Shown one piece after another: positions 49,289 through 59,323 of a stretch of DNA of 64,000 nucleotides. The DNA lies in contig NZ_CP028924.1 of assembly GCF_003061515.1 (NCBI RefSeq), positions 2,976,001 to 3,040,000 on the forward strand. Direction: 5' to 3'. A model generated the notes under the pieces. The model saw only the letters and a list, made by a program, of their open reading frames with translations, made no database searches and was not told the origin of the DNA. Source of the stretch: Colwellia sp. Arc7-D. Lineage in GTDB: Bacteria; Pseudomonadota; Gammaproteobacteria; Enterobacterales; Alteromonadaceae. The translations under genes were made by a program, and so were the position numbers. Each line of letters opens with the position of its first letter. The stretch's first letter is position 1.

Positions 49289-49465
49289 TTAATTAAAAAA
49301 ACTCGCTAACCAATCAAAGGTTAGTACGGTGGTAAATATTTTCAGCCAGATTAAACCAATAAATAGGAGTATTAGTAATGCTTTGGTTTTTTTGCTTTTT
49401 ATACTCTTCCAATACCGCCACTTTGCTTTAATCTCTTCTTTAACTTCATCTTTTTCTGTTTTCAT
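49289..49465 (-). CDS. Small single-helix membrane protein
   Basis: A 58-residue protein. The N-terminal half is strongly charged (M-K-T-E-K-D-E-V-K-E-E-I-K-A-K-W-R-Y-W-K) and probably amphipathic; a membrane helix follows (about residues 29-47). Composition is that of a real protein, while the opposite-strand frame over the same bases is not. It lies 34 bases after the rhombotarget lipoprotein gene on the same strand. Family not recognised. Confidence 0.6.
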   Translation of the reverse strand: MKTEKDEVKEEIKAKWRYWKSIKSKKTKALLILLFIGLIWLKIFTTVLTFDWLASFFN

Positions 49466-49499
49466 TTTAGATTATCTCTCAGTGAAATATAGCGTAGCT

Positions 49500-50348
49500 T
49501 TACTTTATTGGATTTGATTGCTTACAGCAGGCTTTTCTACCTAAAATCAGTATTATGAAAAACAACCAATAATAACTTGCTGCACCTCCACTATAGCCTT
49601 CTCGATGCTCTACTTTAGCAATTTTTTCTTCTTTCACTCGTGTTTTAAATGTCGAAAGTTCAGCATCTAAAGTAATCGTCATATCTGAAACAGCCAAGCT
49701 AAATCCTTCGAGTGATTTTTGAATTAACGTGTCATCAACCCCTATTGCGGTAGTTCTTTTTTCAAGCTTATTTATACCTGGGGCTCTAAATAACATTTTT
49801 TTACTTTTAATATCAAAAACAGCGGTATCAACAAAGGTTTGAACCGAATTTTCATTACCCGGAATTATATACATTCCGACAATTGTCCAATATAAAAGCG
49901 CTGCGTTGTTTTCAAGTGACTGAGTTACTTGGTCATATGATACCAACGCCATAACATCGACATCATAAAGTCGGCCTACTTGTTCTAAAGTTGTAAAACC
50001 TTCTCCGCCATTAAGGTAAGTGCTTGGTATTATTTCAATACGATCAATATAATCATAATTGAGAAATGATTTTTTCACTTTTTCAAGTAGCTCTATTTGA
50101 TCTTTATTATGAATACCATCTCTTTGCCAGTTTTTAGAAGGCACAAAAGCTAAACCCACTTTTACGGGCAGTGTTAACACTGGAATTTCTGGTTGATGTT
50201 CAGCTCGACTTGCATGGTTAGGGTAGAGAAAGTCCATCAAGCTACTTGATTGTGTTTTCTTCCCCGTGTTGTTGCTCATCAGAGAACTACATGACGCTAA
50301 GAATAAAGCGCTTAGCAGTATGATAAAAATTCTAGTTTTCATCGACAT
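49500..50348 (-). CDS. Rhombotarget lipoprotein with C-terminal GlyGly-CTERM-like sorting tail
   Basis: A 282-residue envelope lipoprotein. The signal peptide ends L-F-L-A-S-C (lipobox, Cys about residue 20). A long periplasmic domain (V-G-L-A-F-V-P-S, G-E-G-F-T-T-L-E-Q-V-G-R-L-Y-D-V-D-V) leads to a C-terminal tail: Y-S-G-G-A-A-S-Y-Y-W, a hydrophobic helix, then basic/Cys residues. That Gly-Gly, helix, basic pattern is the sorting signal cut by rhombosortase, a rhomboid protease. A protein with both a lipid anchor and this tail fits the rhombotarget lipoprotein family. No rhombosortase is in the window. Confidence 0.75.
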   Translation of the reverse strand: MSMKTRIFIILLSALFLASCSSLMSNNTGKKTQSSSLMDFLYPNHASRAEHQPEIPVLTLPVKVGLAFVPSKNWQRDGIHNKDQIELLEKVKKSFLNYDYIDRIEIIPSTYLNGGEGFTTLEQVGRLYDVDVMALVSYDQVTQSLENNAALLYWTIVGMYIIPGNENSVQTFVDTAVFDIKSKKMLFRAPGINKLEKRTTAIGVDDTLIQKSLEGFSLAVSDMTITLDAELSTFKTRVKEEKIAKVEHREGYSGGAASYYWLFFIILILGRKACCKQSNPIK

Positions 50349-50503
50349 CCCTTTTTATTGTTATGAATAAAATTGAACTGATTTAATGATGATTTATCCT
50401 AACACGCCAAATAAATTAAAAAACTCAACGCATTAACAGATAGGAGTAGCGCTTTTAATCGGCAGCTTAGATCAAGATAAAGTAAGCAGATATTAATGTT
50501 AAA

Positions 50504-50537
50504 AAGGATAGATATCGGCATTACAATATCTATCCTT
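50504..50537 (-). terminator. Terminator after the DUF4870 gene
   Basis: AAGGATAGATAT (50504-50515) pairs with ATATCTATCCTT (50526-50537), 10-base loop; on the minus strand a T5 run follows. Confidence 0.88.
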
Positions 50538-50550
50538 ATGCGTTACATAA

Positions 50551-50904
50551 TTAGAAAAGCCAACCGGTAGGATCAGGGTGTGCTGTTTTTGCATCTAGTG
50601 ATTTCATCCCTTTTACACATCGTACAATAAGCCAAATAACCCAAAATAAAAGTACCAGCCAGCCGACAAGTATTATAGATAGAATTGAGCCTAGAATAAT
50701 ATACAAAGCACCTATCCAGAATGTTCTAATTTGAAATTGATAATGTGATTTAAGCCACTCTGGTGCATCAGATTTATTGATATAAGCCATGACTACACCA
50801 ATAATGCCTGTGATACCAAAAAAGATCCCAACCATATACAGTATATAAACTATTTTAGCTGTGCCCTCGGTTGATGGTCCTTCGTTTATCACTACTTCAC
50901 TCAT
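50551..50904 (-). CDS. DUF4870-family membrane protein
   Basis: A 117-residue inner-membrane protein with three hydrophobic helices (about residues 18-42, 62-80, 81-95). The motif H-Y-Q-F-Q-I-R-T-F-W between helices 1 and 2 is typical of the DUF4870/YidH-like family. Function unknown. Ends at a strong terminator; may be co-transcribed with the DUF3185 gene, which lies after it in plus-strand coordinates and before it in transcription. Confidence 0.75.
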   Translation of the reverse strand: MSEVVINEGPSTEGTAKIVYILYMVGIFFGITGIIGVVMAYINKSDAPEWLKSHYQFQIRTFWIGALYIILGSILSIILVGWLVLLFWVIWLIVRCVKGMKSLDAKTAHPDPTGWLF

Positions 50905-50947
50905 CTATTTTTCTCCTTTTTTAAGATGAAATTTTTATCTTTTTATT

Positions 50948-51139
50948 TTATTTTAGCTTAGTGATACCAATTAACGCAGCAATAACACCACCAACCATAC
51001 CACCCCAAGCTTCAATGGGTGTATCTCCGCTAACGACTCGGGTAACTTGAGAAGTTGCAGAATCATAAATGTTATAGCCCCATAATGCTAAAGCTACACC
51101 GACAATAATAAGTACTATACCAATAATTTTATTATTCAT
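50948..51139 (-). CDS. DUF3185-family membrane protein
   Basis: A 63-residue protein from ATG 51139, preceded by AGGAGTG; the longer open frame from 51208 lacks such a site. Two hydrophobic helices (about 4-22 and 47-60) flank a short polar loop (S-A-T-S-Q-V-T-R-V-V-S-G-D-T-P), typical of DUF3185. Function unknown. Confidence 0.75.
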   Translation of the reverse strand: MNNKIIGIVLIIVGVALALWGYNIYDSATSQVTRVVSGDTPIEAWGGMVGGVIAALIGITKLK

Positions 51140-51461
51140 TTTCACTCCTAAATTGTATAAAGTTATAGTTAAGCCAACTTGTGTTATAAAAATATAACCT
51201 GACGACAATACTTTAAATTTTTAACAACACTAAAACACCATTGGTGTATTGTTATTAAAATAAATATACAGCGCTTACATAATAACTTCAATGACTTAGT
51301 TTTTTCCAAATATTCACTACACGCTAAATTTAGCTAAGTACTTTTTTTATTAAAAAAACCTTTAAGCATTTGAGTTTATGTTATTTTAAAGGTTTAAATA
51401 ACAGACATTATCGACAAGCTATTTTTTTAATCGTTATGTTAGAAAGTTGCTAAGGATTACT

Positions 51462-52097
51462 ATGGATTTAATGCAAGGTTTACTCATTATTACCTCAATT
51501 CACTTGTTGGCCGCGGCATCTCCTGGACCAGACTTTGTATTGGTGTCACAACAAACACTCTCTAATGGTAAGCAATCTGGCTTTATGGTGAGTATTGGTA
51601 TCGCCTTAGGCTTATCGGTTCATATTATTTATTCTGCCTTAGGTTTAGCGGCGGTTATTGCTAATTCAGCAACAGCATTATGGCTAATAAAACTTATTGG
51701 CGGGTGTTATTTAATTTATTTAGGTATACAAGGCTTAAGAGCAAAACCTTTGGGTAAGACAGAAGATGCTAAGCTAAAGCAAGCAATTGCAAAGCATTCA
51801 AATGTTAAGGCTATTGTTAAAGGTTTTTTATGTAATGCGTTAAATCCAAAAGCGCCCATCTATTTTGTTGCATTGTTCACCGTGGTGTTATCGCCAGATT
51901 TACCACTATTACATTTGGTTATTTACGGTGTTTGGATGATGATATTACAACTACTGTGGTTTTCTGCTGTCGTAGTTTTACTTTCTAGACCCAGTGTAAA
52001 TGAAAAATTTCAGCGATTAGGTCATTGGATCGATCGCGTGCTTGGCGGCGCTATGATATTAATAGGCTTAAAAGTGCTAACCAGTAAAATAAATTAG
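51462..52097 (+). CDS. LysE/RhtB-family amino-acid exporter
   Basis: A 211-residue protein with about six helices, from ATG 51462 with AAGGA upstream. Family signature near the start: H-L-L-A-A-A-S-P-G-P-D-F-V-L-V-S-Q-Q-T-L, then G-G-C-Y-L-I-Y-L-G-I-Q. Relatives export threonine, homoserine, lysine or related compounds. Substrate cannot be told. The following gene starts four bases later, so they may be co-translated. Confidence 0.9.
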   Translation: MDLMQGLLIITSIHLLAAASPGPDFVLVSQQTLSNGKQSGFMVSIGIALGLSVHIIYSALGLAAVIANSATALWLIKLIGGCYLIYLGIQGLRAKPLGKTEDAKLKQAIAKHSNVKAIVKGFLCNALNPKAPIYFVALFTVVLSPDLPLLHLVIYGVWMMILQLLWFSAVVVLLSRPSVNEKFQRLGHWIDRVLGGAMILIGLKVLTSKIN

Positions 52098-52100
52098 GTA

Positions 52101-52424
52101 ATGAGAATGTCTGATACAACCGCAAAACAATACACTGACTTTAAATCGTTTTATCCTTTTTACTTAAGCCAGCATCAAAATATTATTTGTAGAAGGTTAC
52201 ACTTTATCGGCTCCAGCTTAATTATACTGATGCTTAGTTATATTTTATTAAGCTCTGCTTGGGTATTACTCTGGACTTTACCCTTATTGGGTTATGGATT
52301 TGCCTGGCTTGGACACTTCTTTTTTGAGAAAAATAGACCCGCGACATTTACCTACCCTATTTATAGCCTGCTAGGTGACTGGGTTATGTATAAAGATATG
52401 TTACTCGGTAAACTAAAATTTTAG
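52101..52424 (+). CDS. Mpo1-like (DUF962) membrane protein
   Basis: A 107-residue membrane protein. Conserved His-containing motifs are F-Y-L-S-Q-H-Q-N, R-R-L-H-F-I-G and G-H-F-F-F-E-K-N-R-P-A-T-F, the DUF962 pattern. The yeast member Mpo1 is an iron-dependent dioxygenase of 2-hydroxy fatty acids; the same chemistry here is inference. ATG 52101 or 52107 may be the start. Confidence 0.85.
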   Translation: MRMSDTTAKQYTDFKSFYPFYLSQHQNIICRRLHFIGSSLIILMLSYILLSSAWVLLWTLPLLGYGFAWLGHFFFEKNRPATFTYPIYSLLGDWVMYKDMLLGKLKF

Positions 52425-52494
52425 CACTGCGCTGGACATACTCCAAAATAACTCAGCGTTTAATGATTGAACCTTAACTGATGAGAATATCCCT

Positions 52495-53055
52495 TTGAGT
52501 ACTTATATTTCATTATTACGCGGCATTAATGTTGCGGGTCAAAAAATCATAAAAATGGCGGACTTGCGTGCGCTTTATCAAAAATTATCGTTTGAAAACG
52601 TACAGAGCTATATCCAAAGTGGAAACTTAATCTTTAACTATAAAGGCGATGGCATAAATGAATGCTCGCAACTGGCTAAAAGTATAAGCCAGCTTATTGC
52701 TAAGCAATATCATTTTGAGGTGCCGGTTATTGTTTTAACACCCGATGATTTGCAAAGTGCACGCTTAAACTTACCTTTTAAAGATATCGACCCTATTTCA
52801 GATGGCAGTAAAGTGCTGTTATGTTTTTTATCCGAGATCCCAACCAAGTCGATAACAGTATTATCGCCTTACATTAAAGCAAGTGAACAAATGGATCTTA
52901 TTGGCAAGGTACTTTATTTACATTGTGAAGAAGGGTATGGCCGCTCAAAATTGACTCTGAGTAATATTGAAAAGCATTTAAATGTTCAGGCGACATCGCG
53001 AAATTTAAAAACTGTTGATAAGCTTATTACACTCACTAAAGATAATATCAACTAA
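52495..53055 (+). CDS. DUF1697-family protein
   Basis: A 186-residue soluble protein with the DUF1697 start Y-I-S-L-L-R-G-I-N-V-A-G and the A-L-Y-Q-K-L ... V-Q-S-Y-I-Q-S-G-N-L-I-F motif. Start TTG at 52495 is needed to keep the conserved N-terminus; no ATG is available. Function unknown. Confidence 0.85.
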   Translation: MSTYISLLRGINVAGQKIIKMADLRALYQKLSFENVQSYIQSGNLIFNYKGDGINECSQLAKSISQLIAKQYHFEVPVIVLTPDDLQSARLNLPFKDIDPISDGSKVLLCFLSEIPTKSITVLSPYIKASEQMDLIGKVLYLHCEEGYGRSKLTLSNIEKHLNVQATSRNLKTVDKLITLTKDNIN

Positions 53056-53261
53056 GGTTTTATTGATAACAAGTTCACCGCAATAAAAGCCAGTGCCTAG
53101 TGAACTAAAACGTCTTCAGTTTTATAAGTATTTTCTCAAAAAATTATCGCTAAAATGAAAAAGATAAATATCCCCAGCTTTCAAACTGTCATTTAAAATA
53201 GCTTATTTTTCAATACGTCTTTAGATACAGTGTTCCAGTATCTATAAGTTAACTTAAATAT

Positions 53262-56120
53262 TTACCATAATACTTGGTCTATTTCGTTGAGTAATTTTTG
53301 AGTGTAATTATTAATACTCGCCGTATCATTATGATTAATCGCTATTTCTAAATTGATGGCATATTCAGATAAATTGGCAAAACCAAACATTTGCGCAGCA
53401 CCAGCAATACGATGCGCTAATTTCGAAAGCTTATCGTTGTCATGATTGTTTATATGTAAAACTAAGTCTTGCTGTTCTAACACCAGGTTAGATTTAAATT
53501 CTGTTACTAAATCTGACATATCAACACTGTTAAAGCTTTCATCGGCTTTTTCCTGCGTGATATTACCGTCGTAATATTTGGCAATGGTGGGAATAAAGAT
53601 ATTTCGCTCAATCGGTTTAGATAAATGACCATTAAAGCCCAACGATAAATAATGCGCTATTTCATGCGACATGGCATTGGCCGTTAATGCAATAATAGGG
53701 GTTTGAAAGCCTTTTTGCCGTAAAATTTTAAACGCTTCAATACCGTCCATTTCAGGCATTTGAATATCCATCAATACCAACGATGGTTGATGCTGTTTAA
53801 ATAGCGTGATGGCTTCATAACCATTACGTGCGGTAATAACGTCTAAGCCTATCGAAGTAAGTAAGCGAGCAATAAGTCGACGATTGTCATTATGATCTTC
53901 AGCGAGTAAAATTGTACCTTTTAATTGTTGCTCGTTTATCGCTTTAGTTGTTTCATCAGACGATACTTTTATTTCATTACAATGTTCAGACATTGTTGCT
54001 TGGCAAGGTAGACTAAAAGCGAAAACACTGCCTTGGTTTAATTCACTCTCAACTTCAATTTTCCCTCCCATAATTTTAGCTAACTGGTCTGATAAACATA
54101 AACCTAATCCGGTACCACCAAAACGTCGATTAATACTACTATCACCTTGGGTGAAGCTTTCAAATAAGTTTTGCAATTGTGAGCTACTCATACCAATACC
54201 ACTATCGGTGATTTTAAATATTAAGTGTGTTTCACTTTGGCTAATATTTAACTCTACATGTCCTTGTTGCGTAAATTTAATCGCATTGGCACATAAGTTG
54301 ATCAAAATTTGTTTAACACGAAAGCCATCAATATTGATTAAAAATGGTTTAGGTAAGCAATGTACTATGTCAAATGTTAAGCCTTTAGATTTCGCCTGCA
54401 AACAAAACATATTGGCGAGTTCTTGTAATATGTTGTGTAAGTTTTGACTTTGTATTTCTAACTCAATTTTATTCGCTTCAATTTTACTTAAATCGAGAAT
54501 ATTATTCGTAAGCTCTAATAGATGTAAACTATTGCCAAGAATTATTTCAACCTCTTTATTTATATAAAACTCTTCAACATCACCATTAATAATAGCTTCA
54601 GCTTGGCCAATAACCGTGGTTAACGGTGTTCTGATTTCATGACTCATATTTGCTAAAAACTGGCTTTTAATATTATTAGCATTTTGTAACTCTTTCATTA
54701 AGTACTCAAGCTCTGTGGTGCGTTGTTTTACCTTTATTTCGAGTGCATTTTTCGAGCGACGTTCAATGATGCGATGGGTAATTAAAAAACCTATTAATAG
54801 CGTAGCAATAATGGCAATTATAATGATGGTACGTGCTTGTGATGAGCGCTCAGTTTCAAGCTCTTGTAAACGCTTTTGTTGCTTAAGTTGTTTAACTTCC
54901 TGCTTTAACTGTTTGGAGTTAAACAAGGCTAATTTAGAATTAAGTTCGCTATTCGATAATTCAAATTGTGCTTTTAAAAAGTCATACTGGCTAGTAATTG
55001 CTTTATAGTTTTGATGTTGCGCAGCATATATTAACGCTTGTAATGAAAGGTTATATTGTATCTGGTCTCTGTTTTTTCGTTTTACTGCAATGGTATTTGA
55101 CTGCTCTACAAGGTCCATTGCTAATTGATACTTTCCTTGATAAAAATTTGCTTTAGCTAGGCTGTATAATGCCCCTGAATAAGCGTTATCATGGCCTTGC
55201 TCAATACTTAGGCGAATACTTTCCTTTGCATAGGCTGTTGCTTTGTCAATATTTTGTAGATCGTTTTGAAGTTCGGCTAAGTTATGTAAGACCGACGCCA
55301 CATAGAAATCATCTTTATTTTCACGAGCAGAATTAAGCGACAAAAGCATATAATGCTCGGCCTTTTTATAGTCTCCTTGATACTTGTACGAGGTACCAAT
55401 ATCACCATACGCCATAACAAGGCCGCTTAAATCAGCAATTTTAGCGCGTCTTTCAATAACGTCGTGATACATGGCTATAGCAATATCAAAACGTTTTAAC
55501 TCTAAATGAAAGCCCGCAATATTAAATTTAATGTCAATTTTATCTATTTCACTACCAAACTCTTGATATATTTTTTCCGCTTTTTGGTAGCTGAGTAACG
55601 CTTTTTCAAATTCACTGGTTACTGCGTGTACTAAGGCAATATTGTTGTGTAAATTGGCTTGAGCAATTGGCTCATCAATTGTCAGGTAATAATTAAGTGC
55701 CTGCTGATAAGCGTGAAGGGCCAGTTCATTGTTGCCATTGTAATAGGAATAAACACCTATTCTTTTATAAGCGTCTGCTTCAATTTGATTAAAGTGGAAT
55801 TTATTAGCTAATGCTTGCTCTTTTTGAGCGACAACAATCGCATTTTCTAGTTGACCTAATTGATGAAGCACTCTACTTTTGCTTGCTAATACCGTCAGTT
55901 TTTGAAGTATTGGCAACGAGGCATCTTCGCTCAAGACAGTTATTAATTTCAAAGCTTCATTTTGATCAGCCATGTCCTCAATTTCTGTTAGTTGCTGAGT
56001 GAATTTTTCTTCTATCTGAGGGAGTGAGTTTTGCTTCTGACTGTGAGCGGTAAAACTGATGAGAAAGTTTACAAATAAAAACAATGAAGTAGCTAATACC
56101 CTGCTATTGGAAACCGTCAT
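53262..56120 (-). CDS. TPR-sensor hybrid histidine kinase, copy 1
   Basis: A 952-residue membrane sensor. Order: signal peptide (to about 27), periplasmic tetratricopeptide repeats (about 75-380), coiled coil, one membrane helix (about 431-452), coiled coil, HisKA with M-S-H-E-I-R-T-P-L (His near 494), ATPase (N-L-C-A-N-A-I-K-F, D-S-G-I-G-M, G-G-T-G-L-G-L), receiver with L-M-D-I-Q-M-P-E-M-D-G, and an Hpt domain (H-R-I-A-G-A-A-Q-M-F-G). The phosphorelay likely goes on to an unlinked regulator. A paralogue lies directly upstream (56447-59323); the catalytic halves are nearly identical. Confidence 0.93.
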   Translation of the reverse strand: MTVSNSRVLATSLFLFVNFLISFTAHSQKQNSLPQIEEKFTQQLTEIEDMADQNEALKLITVLSEDASLPILQKLTVLASKSRVLHQLGQLENAIVVAQKEQALANKFHFNQIEADAYKRIGVYSYYNGNNELALHAYQQALNYYLTIDEPIAQANLHNNIALVHAVTSEFEKALLSYQKAEKIYQEFGSEIDKIDIKFNIAGFHLELKRFDIAIAMYHDVIERRAKIADLSGLVMAYGDIGTSYKYQGDYKKAEHYMLLSLNSARENKDDFYVASVLHNLAELQNDLQNIDKATAYAKESIRLSIEQGHDNAYSGALYSLAKANFYQGKYQLAMDLVEQSNTIAVKRKNRDQIQYNLSLQALIYAAQHQNYKAITSQYDFLKAQFELSNSELNSKLALFNSKQLKQEVKQLKQQKRLQELETERSSQARTIIIIAIIATLLIGFLITHRIIERRSKNALEIKVKQRTTELEYLMKELQNANNIKSQFLANMSHEIRTPLTTVIGQAEAIINGDVEEFYINKEVEIILGNSLHLLELTNNILDLSKIEANKIELEIQSQNLHNILQELANMFCLQAKSKGLTFDIVHCLPKPFLINIDGFRVKQILINLCANAIKFTQQGHVELNISQSETHLIFKITDSGIGMSSSQLQNLFESFTQGDSSINRRFGGTGLGLCLSDQLAKIMGGKIEVESELNQGSVFAFSLPCQATMSEHCNEIKVSSDETTKAINEQQLKGTILLAEDHNDNRRLIARLLTSIGLDVITARNGYEAITLFKQHQPSLVLMDIQMPEMDGIEAFKILRQKGFQTPIIALTANAMSHEIAHYLSLGFNGHLSKPIERNIFIPTIAKYYDGNITQEKADESFNSVDMSDLVTEFKSNLVLEQQDLVLHINNHDNDKLSKLAHRIAGAAQMFGFANLSEYAINLEIAINHNDTASINNYTQKLLNEIDQVLW

Positions 56121-56446
56121 CTATGACACCTTTAAATACTTTATTTTTATTATCAAATGAATTACATGTAAGTTATAGCATTTTACGATTCTACTAACAA
56201 CGCTGTATACAAATTGGCCTTAGCCTATTTAGCGCTGGCGTTAAACCGCCCAAAGCCTATTTATTAGTCTCCTTTGAATTAAGGGTTAATCCAAATGTAA
56301 ATCTGTTACCTGCAACTTTGTTTACAGTTTTGATCAGCTTGGGGAAGCACTAAGTGGTGAGTATTTTACTGAGAGAGGATAGAGTAATCTAGAGACTATT
56401 TTAGCTGGCTAACGTCGAATCAATACCTGACTTATTTACTTTGCAT
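56121..56446. other. Gap between the two kinase genes
   Basis: 326 bases with probable promoter for copy 1. No hairpin, repeat or small gene stands out. Confidence 0.5.
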
Positions 56447-59323
56447 TTACCACAAAACTTGGTCTATTTCGTTGAGTAACTTTTGGGTGTATTCATTCAC
56501 ATCGATACTGTGGTTATTTTTGATCGCCGTTTCTAACTTGATGGCATATTGAGATAAATCAGCAAAACCAAACATTTGCGCTGCGCCAGCAATACGATGT
56601 GATAAATTCGAAAGTTTTTCATAATCTTTATTGTTAATATGTAGCACTAAATCTTGCTGCTCTAACACTAAGTTAGATTTAAACTCTTTGACTAAATCGG
56701 ACATATCAACATTTTGAAAACTCTCATTCGCTTTTTCTTGTGTGATACTGCCATCGTAATATTTGGCAATGGTAGGGATAAATATATTTCGCTCAATAGG
56801 CTTAGATAAATGACCATTAAAGCCCAACGATAAATAATGTGCTATTTCATGCGACATGGCATTGGCCGTTAATGCAATAATAGGGGTTTGAAAACCTTTT
56901 TGCCGTAAAATTTTAAACGCTTCAATACCGTCCATTTCAGGCATTTGAATATCCATTAATACCAATGCTGGTTGATGTTGTTTGAATAACGCAATGGTTT
57001 CGTAGCCGTTACGAGCTGTGATCACATTTAAACCAATTGAGCTCAATAATCTAGCAATAAGTCGGCGATTATCATTATGATCATCAGCAAGTAAAATTGT
57101 GCCTTTTAATTGCTGAGGCAACTCTTGATGATGACAATCAATGTTCACCTGTGTGTCAATTATCGATATCTTGTTTTCAATAAGCTGTTTATTAAAGTGG
57201 GCTTTACAAGGCAAACTAAAGGCAAAAACACTGCCTTGATTTAACTCACTTTCTACTTCAATTTTCCCGCCCATAATTTTCGCTAATTGATCTGATAAAC
57301 ATAACCCTAGCCCTGTACCGCCAAAGCGCCTATTTATGCTGCTATCTCCTTGGGTAAAGCTTTCAAACAAGTGCTGTAATTGTGAACTACTCATACCGAT
57401 GCCGCTATCGGTAATTTTAAACATCAAGTGTGTTTCACTTTGGCTAATATTCAACTCTATATGCCCTTTGGGCGTAAACTTAATGGCATTAGCACATAGA
57501 TTGATCAAAATTTGTTTAACACGAAAGCCATCAATATCGATTAAAAATGGTTCAGGCAAACGATGCACAATGTCAAACGTTAAACCTTTAGAATTTGCTT
57601 GTAAACAAAACATATTGGCGAGTTCTTGCAAAATGTCGTGCAAGTTTTGACTTTGTATTTCAAGCTCAATTTTATTAGCTTCTATTTTACTCAAGTCTAA
57701 AATATTATTGGTAAGCTCTAATAAATGTAAGCTATTACCGAGAATTATTTTAACCTCTTTACTGATATAGGCTTCTTCTACATCGCCACTAATAATAGCT
57801 TCAGCTTGACCAATAACCGTAGTTAAAGGTGTTCTTATTTCGTGACTCATATTCGCTAAAAACTGACTTTTAATATTATTAGCGTTTTGCAATTCTTGCA
57901 TTAAGTATTCGAGTTCTGTCGTTCTTTGTTTAACTTTGGTTTCAAGTGCATTTTTTGAACGGTTTTCTATTTCTCGTCTAGCAATTAAAAAGGCGATAAC
58001 GAAGCTTGCGACAACAACAATGATAATAATAATTCTTGATTGTAAAGAACCCTCTACCTCAAGTTTCTGTAAAAGTTTTTGTTGCTTTAATTGCTCAACT
58101 TGTTGCTTTAACTGCTCAGAATCAAAAAGCGCTAATTGCGTGTTCAGTTGACTGTTTGCCAACTCAAGCTGTGTTTGTAAAAAAGTTCGGTGGCTAGCAA
58201 CGGCTTCAAAGTTTTTATGTTGTGCTGCATAAATCAATGCTTGTAAAGATAAGTTAAATTTTAGTTGCTCTTTATAATCAATTTTGTTGATAACCTTAGT
58301 AGATTCTTCGACGTTTTGTAATGCTAAGTCATACTTACCTTGATAAAAGTAGGCGAGAGCCAAACTGTATTTAGCGCCAACATAAGCGTTGGTATGTCCT
58401 TGAGCATTACTAAGACGAATACTTTCCTCTGCAAAAACTATAGCTTTATCAATATTATGAAGGTAATTGTTGAGTTCAGCTAAATTATGCAATGTGGATG
58501 CCGCATTATAATCATCTTTATTTTTTCTATGTAAACTCAGTGCTAATGTCATGTAGTGCTCGGCTTTTTGGTAGTCACCAGCATTTTTATAAGACGAGCC
58601 TAAATCACTGTAAGCTTTCGCTACTCCGATTTTATCTGAGGTTTTTAATAATTTTTCAATAATGTCATGATACATAGATATCGACGTATCGAATCTTTTT
58701 AAGCGTAAATGTAAATTTGCGATATTCGTTAAGACGTCAATATTATCTTTTTCGCTGCCATACTGCTGATAAATGGGCTGAATTTTTTGATATATCGCTA
58801 ACTCTCGCACAGGTTGAGAAGCTCGGCCATAAACTAGCGCGATATTATTGTATAAGTTTGCTTGAGCAATAGGTTCATCAAGGGTGAGATAATAGTTAAG
58901 TGCTTGTTGATAAGAGTGCAATGCCAATCGATTTTTGCCATTATAATAAGCATAAACCCCTATCCTTTTATAAGCATCTGCTTCTAATCGATTTAACTCA
59001 AATTCATGAGCAAGTTCTTGCTCTTGCTGTGCTACTTTAATTGCGTTTTCAAGCTGACCTAATTTATGCAAGGTTCGACTTTTACTGGCTAAAGCAGAAA
59101 GTTTTTCTAATGTTGGTAGAGACTCATCTTCGCAAAGTGTAATGATGAGTTCTAACGCTTTATTTTGATCATCCATGTCTTCAATTACAGACAATTCTTG
59201 TCCAAAATTTTTACCAAAATATTGAAATGAATTTTTATTGTAGCTGTGAGCCGAAATATTAATAAATAAACTGGAGAGTAAAATGAGTAATTTGAATAAC
59301 ACCGTTCGGTGAGATATCGCCAT
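56447..59323 (-). CDS. TPR-sensor hybrid histidine kinase, copy 2
   Basis: A 958-residue paralogue of the next gene with the same order: signal peptide (M-A-I-S-H-R ... S-A-H-S), TPR region, membrane helix, HisKA, ATPase, receiver, Hpt. ATG 59323 is chosen because the bases before it (TTTAAAGGTG) match those before the copy 1 start and the signal peptides then align; an upstream in-frame ATG at 59407 adds 28 non-conserved residues. TPR sensor halves differ far more than the catalytic halves, so the two kinases probably sense different partners but feed the same output. Confidence 0.93.
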   Translation of the reverse strand: MAISHRTVLFKLLILLSSLFINISAHSYNKNSFQYFGKNFGQELSVIEDMDDQNKALELIITLCEDESLPTLEKLSALASKSRTLHKLGQLENAIKVAQQEQELAHEFELNRLEADAYKRIGVYAYYNGKNRLALHSYQQALNYYLTLDEPIAQANLYNNIALVYGRASQPVRELAIYQKIQPIYQQYGSEKDNIDVLTNIANLHLRLKRFDTSISMYHDIIEKLLKTSDKIGVAKAYSDLGSSYKNAGDYQKAEHYMTLALSLHRKNKDDYNAASTLHNLAELNNYLHNIDKAIVFAEESIRLSNAQGHTNAYVGAKYSLALAYFYQGKYDLALQNVEESTKVINKIDYKEQLKFNLSLQALIYAAQHKNFEAVASHRTFLQTQLELANSQLNTQLALFDSEQLKQQVEQLKQQKLLQKLEVEGSLQSRIIIIIVVVASFVIAFLIARREIENRSKNALETKVKQRTTELEYLMQELQNANNIKSQFLANMSHEIRTPLTTVIGQAEAIISGDVEEAYISKEVKIILGNSLHLLELTNNILDLSKIEANKIELEIQSQNLHDILQELANMFCLQANSKGLTFDIVHRLPEPFLIDIDGFRVKQILINLCANAIKFTPKGHIELNISQSETHLMFKITDSGIGMSSSQLQHLFESFTQGDSSINRRFGGTGLGLCLSDQLAKIMGGKIEVESELNQGSVFAFSLPCKAHFNKQLIENKISIIDTQVNIDCHHQELPQQLKGTILLADDHNDNRRLIARLLSSIGLNVITARNGYETIALFKQHQPALVLMDIQMPEMDGIEAFKILRQKGFQTPIIALTANAMSHEIAHYLSLGFNGHLSKPIERNIFIPTIAKYYDGSITQEKANESFQNVDMSDLVKEFKSNLVLEQQDLVLHINNKDYEKLSNLSHRIAGAAQMFGFADLSQYAIKLETAIKNNHSIDVNEYTQKLLNEIDQVLW

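Noticed and set aside
49329..49517. 62-codon hydrophobic plus-strand frame
   Set aside because: Antisense of the better-supported 58-residue minus-strand gene, with no ribosome site.
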